From positions 1-64,000 of the forward strand of contig NZ_NNBP01000010.1 of the NCBI RefSeq assembly GCF_002803155.1: 64,000 nt of DNA, written 5' to 3'. Below the pieces are notes generated by a model, which was given only the letters and a program-made list of their open reading frames with translations, was not told the DNA's origin and ran no database searches. Both the position numbers and the translations under genes were made by a program. The stretch's first letter is position 1. Each line of letters begins with the position of its first letter. This document shows, piece by piece, positions 23,588 through 32,249 of this stretch. Source of the stretch: Streptomyces sp. CB02959. GTDB lineage: Bacteria; Actinomycetota; Actinomycetes; Streptomycetales; Streptomycetaceae.

Positions 23588-25153
23588 ATGCCCCGCTCAG
23601 GCGCGTCCGGACTGCGCATCAAGTCCCCCGACCTCCTCATCGCCGAATCCGGAGCGGACCTCCACGGCCACGGGCTGCGGCGCAGCATGGGCCTCTTCCA
23701 ACTGGTCTGCTTCGGCATCGGTGCCGTCGTCGGCACCGGCATCTTCGTCGGGCTCTCCGACACCGTCGCCCAGGCCGGTCCCGCGGTCGTCGTCTCCTTC
23801 GTCCTGGCGGCCGTCACCTGCGTCTTCACCGCCTTCTCCTTCGCCGAGCTGGGCGGCGCGATCCCGGTCTCCGGCAGTTCGTACTCCTACGCCTACGCCA
23901 CCCTCGGCGAGCGCACCGCCTTCCTCGTCGGCTGGTGCCTGCTGCTCGAATACGGCGTCTCGGTCTCGGCGGTCGCCGTCGGCTGGGGCCAGTACCTCAA
24001 CCAACTGCTCGGCAGCCTCACCGGCTGGCAGCTGCCCGCCGCGCTCGCCAACCCGCCCGGCGACGGCGGCGTCGTCAACCTCCCGGCCGTGGTCGTGGTG
24101 CTGCTGGCCGCGCTGCTGCTGGTCCGCGGCGTTCGGGAGAGCGCCCGCGCCACCGCGGCGATGGCGGTGCTCAAGCTGGCGGTCCTGGTGCTGTTCTGCG
24201 TGATCGGCTTCGGCGCGTTCCGCAGCGGCAACCTCTCCCCGTTCGCCCCCGAGGGCCTCGCCGGGATCACCTCCGGCGCCTCCGTCGCGTTCTTCTCGTA
24301 CATCGGCTTCGACGCGATCACCACCGCCGGGGAGGAGGCGCGCAACCCGCGCCGGAACATCCCCCTCGCGATCCTGATCTGCATCGGTGTGGTCACCGTC
24401 CTCTACTGCCTGGTCGCGCTGGCCGCCATCGGCGCGCTCTCCTCCGGGCAGGTCGCGGGCCGCCCCGCGGCGCTGTCGCTGATCGTCGACCGGGTCACCC
24501 AGTCCGGCATCGGCGGCACGGTGATCGCCTTCGGCGCGGTCGTCGCCATCGCCTCCGTGGTCCTCGCCGTGATGTACGGGCAGACCCGCATCCTGATGTC
24601 GATGGCGCGGGACGGCCTGGTCCCGCGGGTCTTCGCGCGGGTCTCGCCGCGGACCGCCACGCCCGTCGCCAACACCTGGATCGTCGCCCTGGTCTTCGCC
24701 GTCCCGGCCGCGGTCGTCCCGCTCGACATGGTGATGAACCTGAGCAGCGTCGGCACGCTGGCGGTCATGGCGGTGGTCAACATCAGCGTGCTGGTCCTCC
24801 GCCGCACCCGGCCCGACCTGGGGCGCCGCTTCCGCGTCCCGCTGTTCCCGGTCAGCCCCCTGCTGGGCGTCGCCTTCTGCGGCTACCTCGTCTACGGCAC
24901 CGGCCCGGCCACCTGGCTCCAGTTCGCCGGATTCCTCGCTATCGGCGCGGTCGTCTACGCGCTCTACGGGCGCCGCCACTCGCGCCTCGGGACCGGAACC
25001 CCCGGCTCCGCCCCGGACGGTGCGGAGGACCTCCCGGAGCCCCGCACCGCGGATGCCCCCGACGCCGCCCCCGTCCCCGGCGAGCTGCCCGCCGGGACAG
25101 CCGGCACGTCGGCCGTCACGACAGCCGCGGCTCCCGCAGCGCGGGAAGGGTGA
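23588..25153 (+). CDS. APC-superfamily cationic amino-acid permease
   Basis: A 521-residue membrane protein with about 12 transmembrane segments. The first contains GIGAVVGTGIFVGLS (about residues 42-56), the conserved substrate-binding glycine motif of APC carriers. The charged 55-residue C-terminal tail is Pro/Asp-rich. Its position after arcA and argF suggests transport of arginine or ornithine in a CAT-type manner. Its 3' end overlaps the convergent RsbW-like gene by 38 bases. Confidence 0.9.
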   Translation: MPRSGASGLRIKSPDLLIAESGADLHGHGLRRSMGLFQLVCFGIGAVVGTGIFVGLSDTVAQAGPAVVVSFVLAAVTCVFTAFSFAELGGAIPVSGSSYSYAYATLGERTAFLVGWCLLLEYGVSVSAVAVGWGQYLNQLLGSLTGWQLPAALANPPGDGGVVNLPAVVVVLLAALLLVRGVRESARATAAMAVLKLAVLVLFCVIGFGAFRSGNLSPFAPEGLAGITSGASVAFFSYIGFDAITTAGEEARNPRRNIPLAILICIGVVTVLYCLVALAAIGALSSGQVAGRPAALSLIVDRVTQSGIGGTVIAFGAVVAIASVVLAVMYGQTRILMSMARDGLVPRVFARVSPRTATPVANTWIVALVFAVPAAVVPLDMVMNLSSVGTLAVMAVVNISVLVLRRTRPDLGRRFRVPLFPVSPLLGVAFCGYLVYGTGPATWLQFAGFLAIGAVVYALYGRRHSRLGTGTPGSAPDGAEDLPEPRTADAPDAAPVPGELPAGTAGTSAVTTAAAPAAREG

Positions 25154-25673
25154 ACCACACCGCCTTGCCGCGCGCCGTCCGGCGGCAACCGGCGGCCGAA
25201 CTGAGCCCCCGGACCAGCCGTAGCCCCCGCCCGGCCGCCGGCGACCGCTGACCGCCCGCGGCCCCGACCCCGGCGGCCCGAAGCCCCGCCGCCCCCGGCC
25301 CCCCGGCGACCGGCTCCGCCGCCCCGCACCCCGTCCGCCCCGCCTCGTCCGCCGCCCCGTCCAGCCCCGCCACCGGCGACGGATCCGCGTCGTGCACCTC
25401 CACCTCGCAGCCCGCCGTCCGGGCCCGCACCACCAGCTCGACGGGGCCGGGTCCGCGGGTGTGCGCGACGGCGTTGGCGACCAGTTCGGCGGTGAGCAGC
25501 ACGGCGGTGGCGCGGTCGGCGGTGGTCCGCAGATCCCTCAGCGCGGCGCCGGTCAGGGCGCGGGCCAGGGACACCGCGGACGGGGCGTGCGGCAGTTCGA
25601 TCCGCCAGCACGAGGGGCCGGACGGCCCGGGCGCGTGCTGCGCGGTCGGTTCCGTGGTCTGCGGTTCCGGCAT
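25116..25673 (-). CDS. RsbW-like histidine-kinase-type ATPase
   Basis: A 185-residue GHKL ATPase, a group greatly expanded in Streptomyces whose members often act as anti-sigma factors. The N box is ELVANAVAHT (about residues 63-72). The G1 region is modified (DADPSPVAG) and the G2 box reads GRGLRLVRGL. An Ala/Gly-rich insert at about 110-145 separates them. The partner sigma factor or anti-anti-sigma is not next to it. It overlaps the end of the permease gene tail to tail. Confidence 0.82.
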   Translation of the reverse strand: MPEPQTTEPTAQHAPGPSGPSCWRIELPHAPSAVSLARALTGAALRDLRTTADRATAVLLTAELVANAVAHTRGPGPVELVVRARTAGCEVEVHDADPSPVAGLDGAADEAGRTGCGAAEPVAGGPGAAGLRAAGVGAAGGQRSPAAGRGLRLVRGLSSAAGCRRTARGKAVWFTLPALREPRLS

Positions 25674-25989
25674 GCGCCGCTCCCTTCGCCGAGGGCCGGG
25701 ACCGGCGTCCGGGCCCTGCGGGACGCCTCCACGCTAGGCCGCGCACCGACGCCGGCAGCAGGGTCGGGAGACCGGGCCGGCCGGGACCTACGCCCCGCGA
25801 GCGGCAGGACTTCCGGCCCGTCCCGCGCTCCGCCGACCGCCCCGGCGCACCCGACCCGATATCGCGCCATCATGACGACAGTCACAAAGGAGTGATAGCT
25901 TCGAAGGGCATTTCGCGCGTCCCGCACCGCCACCGCATCCGCGGCCACCACACGCACCAGCCATCCGGCTGAAGGGGGCAGGCAGACCG
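25674..25989. promoter_or_regulatory. Divergent intergenic region upstream of the catabolic operon
   Basis: These 316 bases hold the promoters for the RsbW-like gene (left) and the enoyl-CoA hydratase operon (right). Near 25880-25900 the sequence GTCACAAAGGAGTGATAG contains a short dyad (TCAC, 6 bases, GTGA) that could be an operator, for example for PaaX. This is weak. No gene is supported. Confidence 0.3.
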
Positions 25990-26817
25990 ATGAGCCCGTT
26001 CGCAGGATCCGCCCGAAGCACCGGCGCATGGCAGCACATCCGGGTCACCAGAGAGGACGGCGTCGCCACCGTCACCCTCGCCCGCCCCGAGAAGCTCAAT
26101 GCGCTCACCTTCGAGTCCTACGCCGACCTCCGCGACCTGCTCGCCGAACTCTCCCGGGAACGCTCGGTGCGCGCCCTGGTCCTGGCCGGCGAGGGCCGCG
26201 GCTTCTGCTCCGGCGGCGACGTCGAGGAGATCATCGGCGTCACCCTCGGCATGGACACCGCCCAGCTCCTGGACTTCAACCGGATGACCGGGCAGGTCGT
26301 CCGGGCCATCCGGGAATGCCCCTTCCCGGTCATCGCGGCCGTGCACGGCGTGGCCGCCGGCGCCGGCGCGGTGCTCGCGCTCGCCGCCGACTTCCGGGTC
26401 GCCGACCCCTCCGCCCGCTTCGCGTTCCTCTTCACCCGGGTCGGCCTCTCCGGCGGCGACATGGGCGCGGCCTACCTTCTGCCGCGCGTCATCGGCCTCG
26501 GCCACGCCACCCGGGTGCTGATGCTCGGCGACCCGGTCCGCGCCCCCGAGGCCGAACGCCTCGGCCTGATCAGCGAACTCGCCGAGGAGGGCCGCGCCGA
26601 CGAGCGGGCCGCCGCCCTCGCCCGCCGGCTCGCCGACGGCCCCGCACTGGCCCACGCCCAGACCAAGGCCCTGCTCACCGCCGAACTCGACATGCCGCTG
26701 GCCGCCGCCGTCGAAATGGACGCCGCCACCCAGGCGCTGCTGATGAACAGCGCCGACTACGCCGAATTCCACGCCGCCTTCACCGAGAAGCGGCCCCCCC
26801 AGTGGCAGGGAAAGTGA
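25990..26817 (+). CDS. Enoyl-CoA hydratase/isomerase family protein
   Basis: A 275-residue crotonase-fold enzyme. The oxyanion-hole regions read EGRGFCSGGDVEEI (about 69-82) and AAVHGVAAGAGAVLALAAD (about 116-134). It acts on CoA thioesters. It is translationally coupled by a GTGA overlap to the fused monooxygenase/reductase, so it probably opens or hydrates the ring-reduced CoA intermediate that enzyme makes. Confidence 0.9.
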   Translation: MSPFAGSARSTGAWQHIRVTREDGVATVTLARPEKLNALTFESYADLRDLLAELSRERSVRALVLAGEGRGFCSGGDVEEIIGVTLGMDTAQLLDFNRMTGQVVRAIRECPFPVIAAVHGVAAGAGAVLALAADFRVADPSARFAFLFTRVGLSGGDMGAAYLLPRVIGLGHATRVLMLGDPVRAPEAERLGLISELAEEGRADERAAALARRLADGPALAHAQTKALLTAELDMPLAAAVEMDAATQALLMNSADYAEFHAAFTEKRPPQWQGK

Positions 26818-29150
26818 CCGGGTCCGCGGGCCCCGACCCGCGGCCGCTGAAGGTCGCCGTCCTCGGCGGTGGCCCCGGCGGGCTCTACGCCGCGGCCCTG
26901 CTCAAACGGCTCGACCCGGCCCGCGAGATCACCGTCTGGGAGCGCAACGCCCCCGACGACACCTTCGGCTTCGGCGTCGTCCTCTCCGACGAGACCCTCG
27001 GCGGCATCGAACACGCCGACCCGGTCGTCTACCGCGCCCTGCAAGCGGAGTTCGTGCGCTGGGACGACATCGACATCGTGCACCGCGGCCGCACTCTCAC
27101 CTCCGGCGGCCACGGCTTCGCCGCCCTCGGCCGCCGCCGGCTGCTGGCGATCCTCCACGACCGCTGCCGCTCCCTGGGCGTACGGCTGGTCTTCGGCACC
27201 GAGGCCCCGCCGGCCGCCCGACTCGCCCGCGACCACGACCTGGTGATCGCCGCCGACGGAGTGCACAGCACCACCCGCACCGCACACGCGGACGTCTTCC
27301 GCCCGCAGCTGACCACCCACCGCTGCCGCTACATCTGGCTCTCCGCCGACTTCGCCCTGGACGCCTTCCGCTTCGAGATCGCCGACACCGGCCGCGGCAT
27401 CGCCCAGCTCCACGCCTACCCGTACGCCCGCCCCGCGCCCGAGGGCCCCGGTGAACCCGACGGCGGCGCCAGCACCGTCATCGTCGAGATGCGCGAAGAG
27501 GTCTGGCGCGCCAACGGCCTGGACACCCACGACGAGTCCGCCTCGGCCGCCTGGTGCGCCGCTCTCTTCGCCGACAGCCTGGGCGGCCGCCCGCTGCGCA
27601 CCAACAACTCCAGCTGGATCGCCTTCCGCACGGTTGCCAACGAGCGCTGGTCACACGGCCCGATCGTGCTGCTCGGCGACGCCGCGCACACCGCCCACTT
27701 CTCCATCGGCTCCGGCACCAAACTCGCCGTCGAGGACGCCCTCGCCCTCACCGCGTGCCTACGGGAGCAGCCCACCCTGCCGGACGCCCTCGCCGCCTAC
27801 GAGGCCGAACGCCGCCCCGTCGTCGCCTCCACCCAGCGCGCCGCCCGCGCCAGCCTCGCGTGGTTCGAGGACCTCGCCACCTACACCGGCCAGCCGCCGC
27901 ACCAGTTCGCCTTCAACCTGCTCACCCGCAGCCGCCGGGTCACCCACGACAACCTGCGCCTGCGCGACGCGGAGTTCACCGACGCGGTCGCCGCGGAGGC
28001 GGGCGTCCCCACCGGGACACCGCCGATGTTCACCCCCTTCCGGCTCCGCGGACTGACCCTGCGCAACCGCGTCGTGGTCTCCCCGATGGACATGTACGCG
28101 GCCGACGGCGACGGCACGCCCGGCGACTTCCACCTCGTCCACCTCGGCGCCCGCGCCCTGGGCGGCGCCGGCCTGGTGATGACGGAAATGGTGTGCGTCA
28201 GCCCCGAGGGGCGGATCACCCCGGCCTGCACCGGTCTGTACACCCCGGAACACGAGCGGGCCTGGCGGCGCGTCACCGACTTCGTGCACACCCGGGCGCC
28301 CGGCACCGCCCTGGGCGTCCAGCTGGGCCACTCCGGCCGCAAGGGCTCCACCCGCCGGATGTGGGAGGGCATCGACCAGCCGCTCCCGGACGGCAACTGG
28401 CCGCTCGTCGCCCCCTCCGCACTGCCCTACCGCCCGGGCGTCAACCAGGTCCCGCACGCCCTGACCACCGCCGAACTCGCCGCGGTACGGGAGCAGTTCG
28501 CCCGCTCCGCCGCCGCTGCCGCCCGCGCCGGCTTCGACCTCCTCGAACTCCACTGCGCCCACGGCTACCTCCTCTCCGGATTCCTCTCACCGCTGACCAA
28601 CCGACGTACCGACGCCTACGGCGGCTCCCTCGCCGGCCGCCTCCGCTTCCCCCTCGAAGTGTTCGACGCGGTACGGGAACAATGGCCGGAAGACCGCCCC
28701 ATGACTGTCCGGATCTCCGCAACCGACTGGGCGGAGGGCGGCACCACCGCCGACGACGCGGTGGCCCTCGCGGCCGCCTTCGCCGAGCACGGCGCCGACG
28801 CCATCGACGTCTCCACCGGACAGGTCGTGCCCCACGAGCGCCCCGACTTCGGCCGCTCCTACCAGGCCCCGTTCGCCGACCGCATCCGCAACACCCTCGG
28901 CATCCCCGTCATCGCGGTCGGCGCCATCTCCTCCTGGGACGACGTCAACTCCCTGATCCTGGCCGGCCGCACCGACCTGTGCGCCCTGGCCCGACCCCAC
29001 CTCTACGACCCGCACTGGACCCTGCACGCCGCCGCCGACCAGGGCTACAGCGGACCGGGCGCCCCCTGGCCGCTGCCCTACCAGGCCGGCAGCCGCACCC
29101 CGCCCACCGGCCGTACCGACGCGCCGAAGCCCCGCCTCACGCTGCACTGA
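26814..29150 (+). CDS. Fused flavin monooxygenase/old-yellow-enzyme, probably 2-aminobenzoyl-CoA monooxygenase/reductase
   Basis: A 778-residue natural fusion. Residues 10-385 are a class A FAD hydroxylase with GGGPGGLYAA (18-27), the VIAADGVHSTTR segment and GDAAH. Residues 400-760 are an old-yellow-enzyme reductase with PMDMYAADGDGTPGDFH and GYLLSGFLSPLTNRRTDAYG. This layout is shared by proteins called salicylyl-CoA 5-hydroxylase and by 2-aminobenzoyl-CoA monooxygenase/reductase of Azoarcus. The neighbours (CoA ligase, acyl-CoA dehydrogenase, enoyl-CoA hydratase) and the lack of a gentisate dioxygenase favour the anthraniloyl-CoA route, in which the ring is dearomatised and then beta-oxidised. 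The GTG start overlaps the hydratase stop; the longer upstream frame is a shadow of the hydratase. Confidence 0.85.
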   Translation: MTGSAGPDPRPLKVAVLGGGPGGLYAAALLKRLDPAREITVWERNAPDDTFGFGVVLSDETLGGIEHADPVVYRALQAEFVRWDDIDIVHRGRTLTSGGHGFAALGRRRLLAILHDRCRSLGVRLVFGTEAPPAARLARDHDLVIAADGVHSTTRTAHADVFRPQLTTHRCRYIWLSADFALDAFRFEIADTGRGIAQLHAYPYARPAPEGPGEPDGGASTVIVEMREEVWRANGLDTHDESASAAWCAALFADSLGGRPLRTNNSSWIAFRTVANERWSHGPIVLLGDAAHTAHFSIGSGTKLAVEDALALTACLREQPTLPDALAAYEAERRPVVASTQRAARASLAWFEDLATYTGQPPHQFAFNLLTRSRRVTHDNLRLRDAEFTDAVAAEAGVPTGTPPMFTPFRLRGLTLRNRVVVSPMDMYAADGDGTPGDFHLVHLGARALGGAGLVMTEMVCVSPEGRITPACTGLYTPEHERAWRRVTDFVHTRAPGTALGVQLGHSGRKGSTRRMWEGIDQPLPDGNWPLVAPSALPYRPGVNQVPHALTTAELAAVREQFARSAAAAARAGFDLLELHCAHGYLLSGFLSPLTNRRTDAYGGSLAGRLRFPLEVFDAVREQWPEDRPMTVRISATDWAEGGTTADDAVALAAAFAEHGADAIDVSTGQVVPHERPDFGRSYQAPFADRIRNTLGIPVIAVGAISSWDDVNSLILAGRTDLCALARPHLYDPHWTLHAAADQGYSGPGAPWPLPYQAGSRTPPTGRTDAPKPRLTLH

Positions 29151-29211
29151 CGGGGAGGCCGGACGCAGCGCGGGGCGGGGCCGATCCGCGGCGCGGTCCA
29201 CGCGCCCGCCG

Positions 29212-30210
29212 TCAGCACAGGTCGGGCAGGCACTCCGGCAGCGGAAGACCGGTGACCCGCGCGTCGAGCAGCGCCCGGCCGTGCTGCTCGACGCACACCG
29301 CCACCTCCCGGCGGCCGTCGTCGGCCACCCCGGCGGGCCGGGCCTGCACCCAGCACGGCGCGTCCAGTTCGGCGTACCGCTCGAAGGAGCAGGTCAGCGC
29401 GACCGGCAGCGCCCAGTCGGGCGCCGCCGCCCGCGCGGCCTGCCGGGCCGCCTCGACCATCAGCATGCCCGGGACGTGGTCCACCGGGTGGTCGAACAGC
29501 ACCGGATGCGAGGTGTCCACCCGCAGCCGCCAGCGGTCGGCGCGGTCCGTGGGGGAGAGCACCACGTCACCGGTCCGGTCCCGGCCCACGGCCTGTGGCG
29601 CGACCGGCTCCGCCGGCGGCAGCCGCCGGGCGTTGGCGAGCGCCAGATCGCCGTACTCGCCGCGCACCCGGCGGTAGACGGCCGGACTGTGGCAGGAGTA
29701 CGCCAGCGTCGCGCGGGCCAGCTCCGCGCCGTCGCACACGATGCGGAACTCCTGGCGGATGCTGACCAGTTGCTTCCGCCTGCGGACCACGTCGCGGTCG
29801 GTGATGTGCAGCGCGATGTCGGCCGGTTTCAGGGCGGCGCGCAGCGCCTGCGGGCGGAGCGCGTAACGGACCTGCTGCCAGATGATCCGGTGGTCCAGCG
29901 GCACGCCGTGCGCGACGTGGCTCAGTAATATCCCCGCCTGCCGCACCGTCTCGATCAGCAGCAGCGGATCGTGCAGCCCGTGCGCCGGCCCGTAGAAGCT
30001 GTGCGCGCGGGGCCACTGGGCGGTCACCAGCCAGCCGTCCGACCCGCTCTGCCGCCAGTTGGTCAGGAACACCTCCGACACCGCGGCCCGGTGCACGTAC
30101 TCCCGGGGCACCGTCGAGGTCAGCGCCCGCGGTCGGTTTCCGTCCCCCCGTCGTCCGTGGATGCCGCCGGACTGATCACATGCGGACGGGGTGAGGGTGG
30201 CGCTGGCCAT
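29212..30210 (-). CDS. AfsA/ScbA-family gamma-butyrolactone synthase homologue, with a TTA codon
   Basis: A 332-residue protein with two AfsA hot-dog repeats: residues 60-190 (VHRAAVSEVFLTNW, HSFYGP, DPLLLIETVRQAGI) and residues 205-330 (HPVLFDHPVDHVPGMLMVEA). AfsA enzymes join a beta-ketoacyl-ACP to dihydroxyacetone phosphate to start A-factor-type signal synthesis. The start at 30210 has AAAGGA 6 bases upstream. Codon 95 is TTA (plus-strand 29926-29928), so translation should depend on the bldA tRNA. An ARE-like operator lies 64 bases upstream. A receptor, an MDR reductase, a second receptor and a HAD phosphatase follow, the expected set for making and sensing a butanolide. Confidence 0.9.
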   Translation of the reverse strand: MASATLTPSACDQSGGIHGRRGDGNRPRALTSTVPREYVHRAAVSEVFLTNWRQSGSDGWLVTAQWPRAHSFYGPAHGLHDPLLLIETVRQAGILLSHVAHGVPLDHRIIWQQVRYALRPQALRAALKPADIALHITDRDVVRRRKQLVSIRQEFRIVCDGAELARATLAYSCHSPAVYRRVRGEYGDLALANARRLPPAEPVAPQAVGRDRTGDVVLSPTDRADRWRLRVDTSHPVLFDHPVDHVPGMLMVEAARQAARAAAPDWALPVALTCSFERYAELDAPCWVQARPAGVADDGRREVAVCVEQHGRALLDARVTGLPLPECLPDLC

Positions 30211-30273
30211 GGAGGTCCTTTCAGAGGGGCGGCGCTCGGCGCTCCGGCGGTCGGGATCCGGTCTCCGCCCCAA

Positions 30274-30298
30274 GATACGAACCATGCGGTTTGTTTTC
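30274..30298 (-). promoter_or_regulatory. ARE-like operator in the afsA-homologue promoter
   Basis: GATACGAACCATGCGGTTTG continues to TTTTC. The arms ACGAACCA and CGGTTTGT flank a TG centre and match the known ARE half-site (CGGTWYGK). It lies between the receptor gene and the AfsA homologue, just upstream of the latter. It is likely bound by one or both TetR receptors. Confidence 0.7.
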
Positions 30299-30346
30299 CA
30301 GTGACGAGCCGACCGTTCCCTCGCCGTGGCGAGTCCTGGTGGAGGG

Positions 30347-30964
30347 TCAGACGGCGATCTTCACAGATCGGCCGTGCGGGTCCAGATGGCTCAGCGCACC
30401 CGGCGACGCCAGGCCCGGCAGCGTGTGCTTCCACAGGGCGGTGACCCGCTCGGGAAGATCGGCCCGATTGGTCGCGGCCCGCGAGAACAGCTGCACGCCC
30501 ATGTACGCGGCGACGAAGAACTCCGCGGCCCGGTCCGGCGCGACGGCGGGCAGCAGTTCGCCCTTGTCCCGGGCGTCGGTGAACATCGCGGTGATGATGT
30601 CGGTCCACGCCTGATACGGGACCAGCGGCTCCTCGCTGAACGTCGTCTCGACCGCGATCCGGGTGCCGGCCTGCAGCAACGGGTCGCTGCGCAGGGCCAG
30701 CGCGACCTGATGGGTGAAGTCGATGGCGTCCTGCAGACGGGAGTCGCTGACCGGCGGAACGAACGGTTCGGTCTGCTCCCGGATGACTGCGCGCGCCAGT
30801 GCGTCCTTGGAGCGGAAGTGGAAGTAGACGGCTCCCTTGGTGACCCCGGCGCGTTGGATGATCTCTGCCATCGTGGCGGCCTGGTAGCCGCGGGTGCCGA
30901 TGACGTGGGCCGCGGCTTCGAGAACGGCTCGCCGGGTGCGCACCGCCCGTTCCTGCTTGACCAC
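30347..30964 (-). CDS. Gamma-butyrolactone receptor homologue (TetR family, ArpA/ScbR type)
   Basis: A 205-residue repressor. The helix-turn-helix is in RGYQAATMAEIIQRAGVTKG (about 25-44) followed by AVYFHFRSKDALARAV, nearly the ScbR/ArpA sequence. The conserved ligand-pocket tryptophan appears in YQAWTDIITAMFTDARDKGE (about 115-134), so real butanolide binding is plausible. The GTG start has GGAGG 8 bases before it. The gene is upstream of the AfsA homologue on the same strand and divergent from the MDR reductase, with an ARE-like site in the shared promoter. Confidence 0.9.
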   Translation of the reverse strand: MVKQERAVRTRRAVLEAAAHVIGTRGYQAATMAEIIQRAGVTKGAVYFHFRSKDALARAVIREQTEPFVPPVSDSRLQDAIDFTHQVALALRSDPLLQAGTRIAVETTFSEEPLVPYQAWTDIITAMFTDARDKGELLPAVAPDRAAEFFVAAYMGVQLFSRAATNRADLPERVTALWKHTLPGLASPGALSHLDPHGRSVKIAV

Positions 30965-31050
30965 CGATCATCCTCCGTATGCTCTCGTGGAGTTGTTGAG
31001 TCCGGGCGAGACCCGCTGCCGTGGCCGCGCAGTCTATTTCCGCATCATAA

Positions 31051-31075
31051 AGAAGCCAACCGTGCGGTATTCATG
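31051..31075. promoter_or_regulatory. ARE-like operator in the receptor/MDR divergent promoter
   Basis: AGAAGCCAACCGTGCGGTAT continues to TCATG. The arms CCAACCG and CGGTATTC flank the same TG centre as the sites at 30274 and 32952. It lies 87 bases before the receptor start and 83 before the MDR start, so it can act on both. Confidence 0.65.
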
Positions 31076-31157
31076 GGCGGCGAGGCGTTTACGGCCGGAA
31101 TACATGCCCGGTGATGCGGTGCCGCGTGGTACCGCCGAACGCGCAAGGAGCAGACCG

Positions 31158-32189
31158 ATGACCGTCCCCGCCGCGCCCGACCTCCCCGCCGTCCACCGGG
31201 AGGTACGGCTCGCCCGCCGTGTCGGCGACGAGCAGGTGACGGAGCGTCACTTCGAGGTGGTCGAGGTCCCCCTGCCCGAGCCGGGACCAGGGCAGGTGCT
31301 GGTGCGCACCCGCTATATGGCGGTCACCGCGGCGATGCGGACGCGGATGACCGAGGTCCGGCTGCCGATGCCCTCCTTCGAACCCGGCCGGCCGCTGTGG
31401 GGCTCCGCGGTCGGCGAGGTCGTGGCGGCCGCCGGCGACACCCTCGTCCCCGGTGACCTGGTCCACCACCCTTACGGATGGCGGGAGTTCGCGGTCGTCG
31501 ACGAGAAGCACGCCCGGCGGCTGGACCCCGACGCCCTCCCCTCCCTGGCCGCGCACCTCTCCCAGGGCGCCACCGCCTGGGGCGCGCTGAGCCGGACCGC
31601 CGGGGTCCGGCCGGGCGACACCGTGTTCGTCAGCGGCGCGGCCGGCGGGGTGGGCAGCCTGGCCGGCCAGCTCGCCCGCCGGCTGGGAGCCGGCCGGGTG
31701 ATCGGCAGCACCGGCTCGGAGGCCAAGGCGGCCCGCCTGCGGGCGGAGTTGGGGTACGACGCCGCGGTGGTGCGCGGGGCCGGGCCCATCGAGGAGCAGC
31801 TGCGCCGAGCGGCGCCGGACGGCATCGACGTGCTGCTGGACACCGTGGGCGGTGAGCAACTGCGCGCGGCGCTCGCGGTGGCGCGCCCGGAGGCCCGGTT
31901 CGCCCTGGTCGGCGCGCTGTCCAGTCAGTTGGGCGCGGGCGGTGGGGTGGCCGGTCCGGTCGAGCTGGACTCGGCACTGATCATCACGCGCCGGGTGACG
32001 CTGCGCGGCTTCGGGCTGTACGCGCACCCCGACCTGCCGGAGGAGTGGACCGCGGAGTTCGGCCGGGGGCTGCGGGACGGCTCCCTTGTCTTCCCGCACG
32101 CCCTGCTGACGGGGGTCGAGCAGGCGCCGAGGGCGCTCTGCGAGCTCACCCGGGGACGCCATGTCGGAGCGGTGCTCGTGGAGTTGTGA
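31158..32189 (+). CDS. MDR-superfamily NADP-dependent reductase
   Basis: A 343-residue zinc-free medium-chain reductase of the leukotriene/prostaglandin-reductase kind, acting on enone double bonds. It has ALSRTAGVRPGDTVFVSGAA near 145-164 and the nucleotide-binding GAAGGVGSLAGQLAR near 162-176. The start has AAGGAG 8 bases upstream. Between the AfsA homologue and the HAD phosphatase it is the natural candidate for the butenolide-phosphate reductase step (the BprA-like step of A-factor synthesis); this is inferred from neighbours, not from a specific family match. Confidence 0.85.
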   Translation: MTVPAAPDLPAVHREVRLARRVGDEQVTERHFEVVEVPLPEPGPGQVLVRTRYMAVTAAMRTRMTEVRLPMPSFEPGRPLWGSAVGEVVAAAGDTLVPGDLVHHPYGWREFAVVDEKHARRLDPDALPSLAAHLSQGATAWGALSRTAGVRPGDTVFVSGAAGGVGSLAGQLARRLGAGRVIGSTGSEAKAARLRAELGYDAAVVRGAGPIEEQLRRAAPDGIDVLLDTVGGEQLRAALAVARPEARFALVGALSSQLGAGGGVAGPVELDSALIITRRVTLRGFGLYAHPDLPEEWTAEFGRGLRDGSLVFPHALLTGVEQAPRALCELTRGRHVGAVLVEL

Positions 32190-32249
32190 GACCGGTGCGG
32201 GGCCGGAGCGGGGTGCGGGCCGCCGGCCGCCGCGGGGCGGGCCGGGCGG

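Noticed and set aside
20515..25251. Plus-strand open frame of 1578 codons
   Set aside because: It reads arcA, argF and the permease in a wrong frame and yields an Arg/Pro-rich product.
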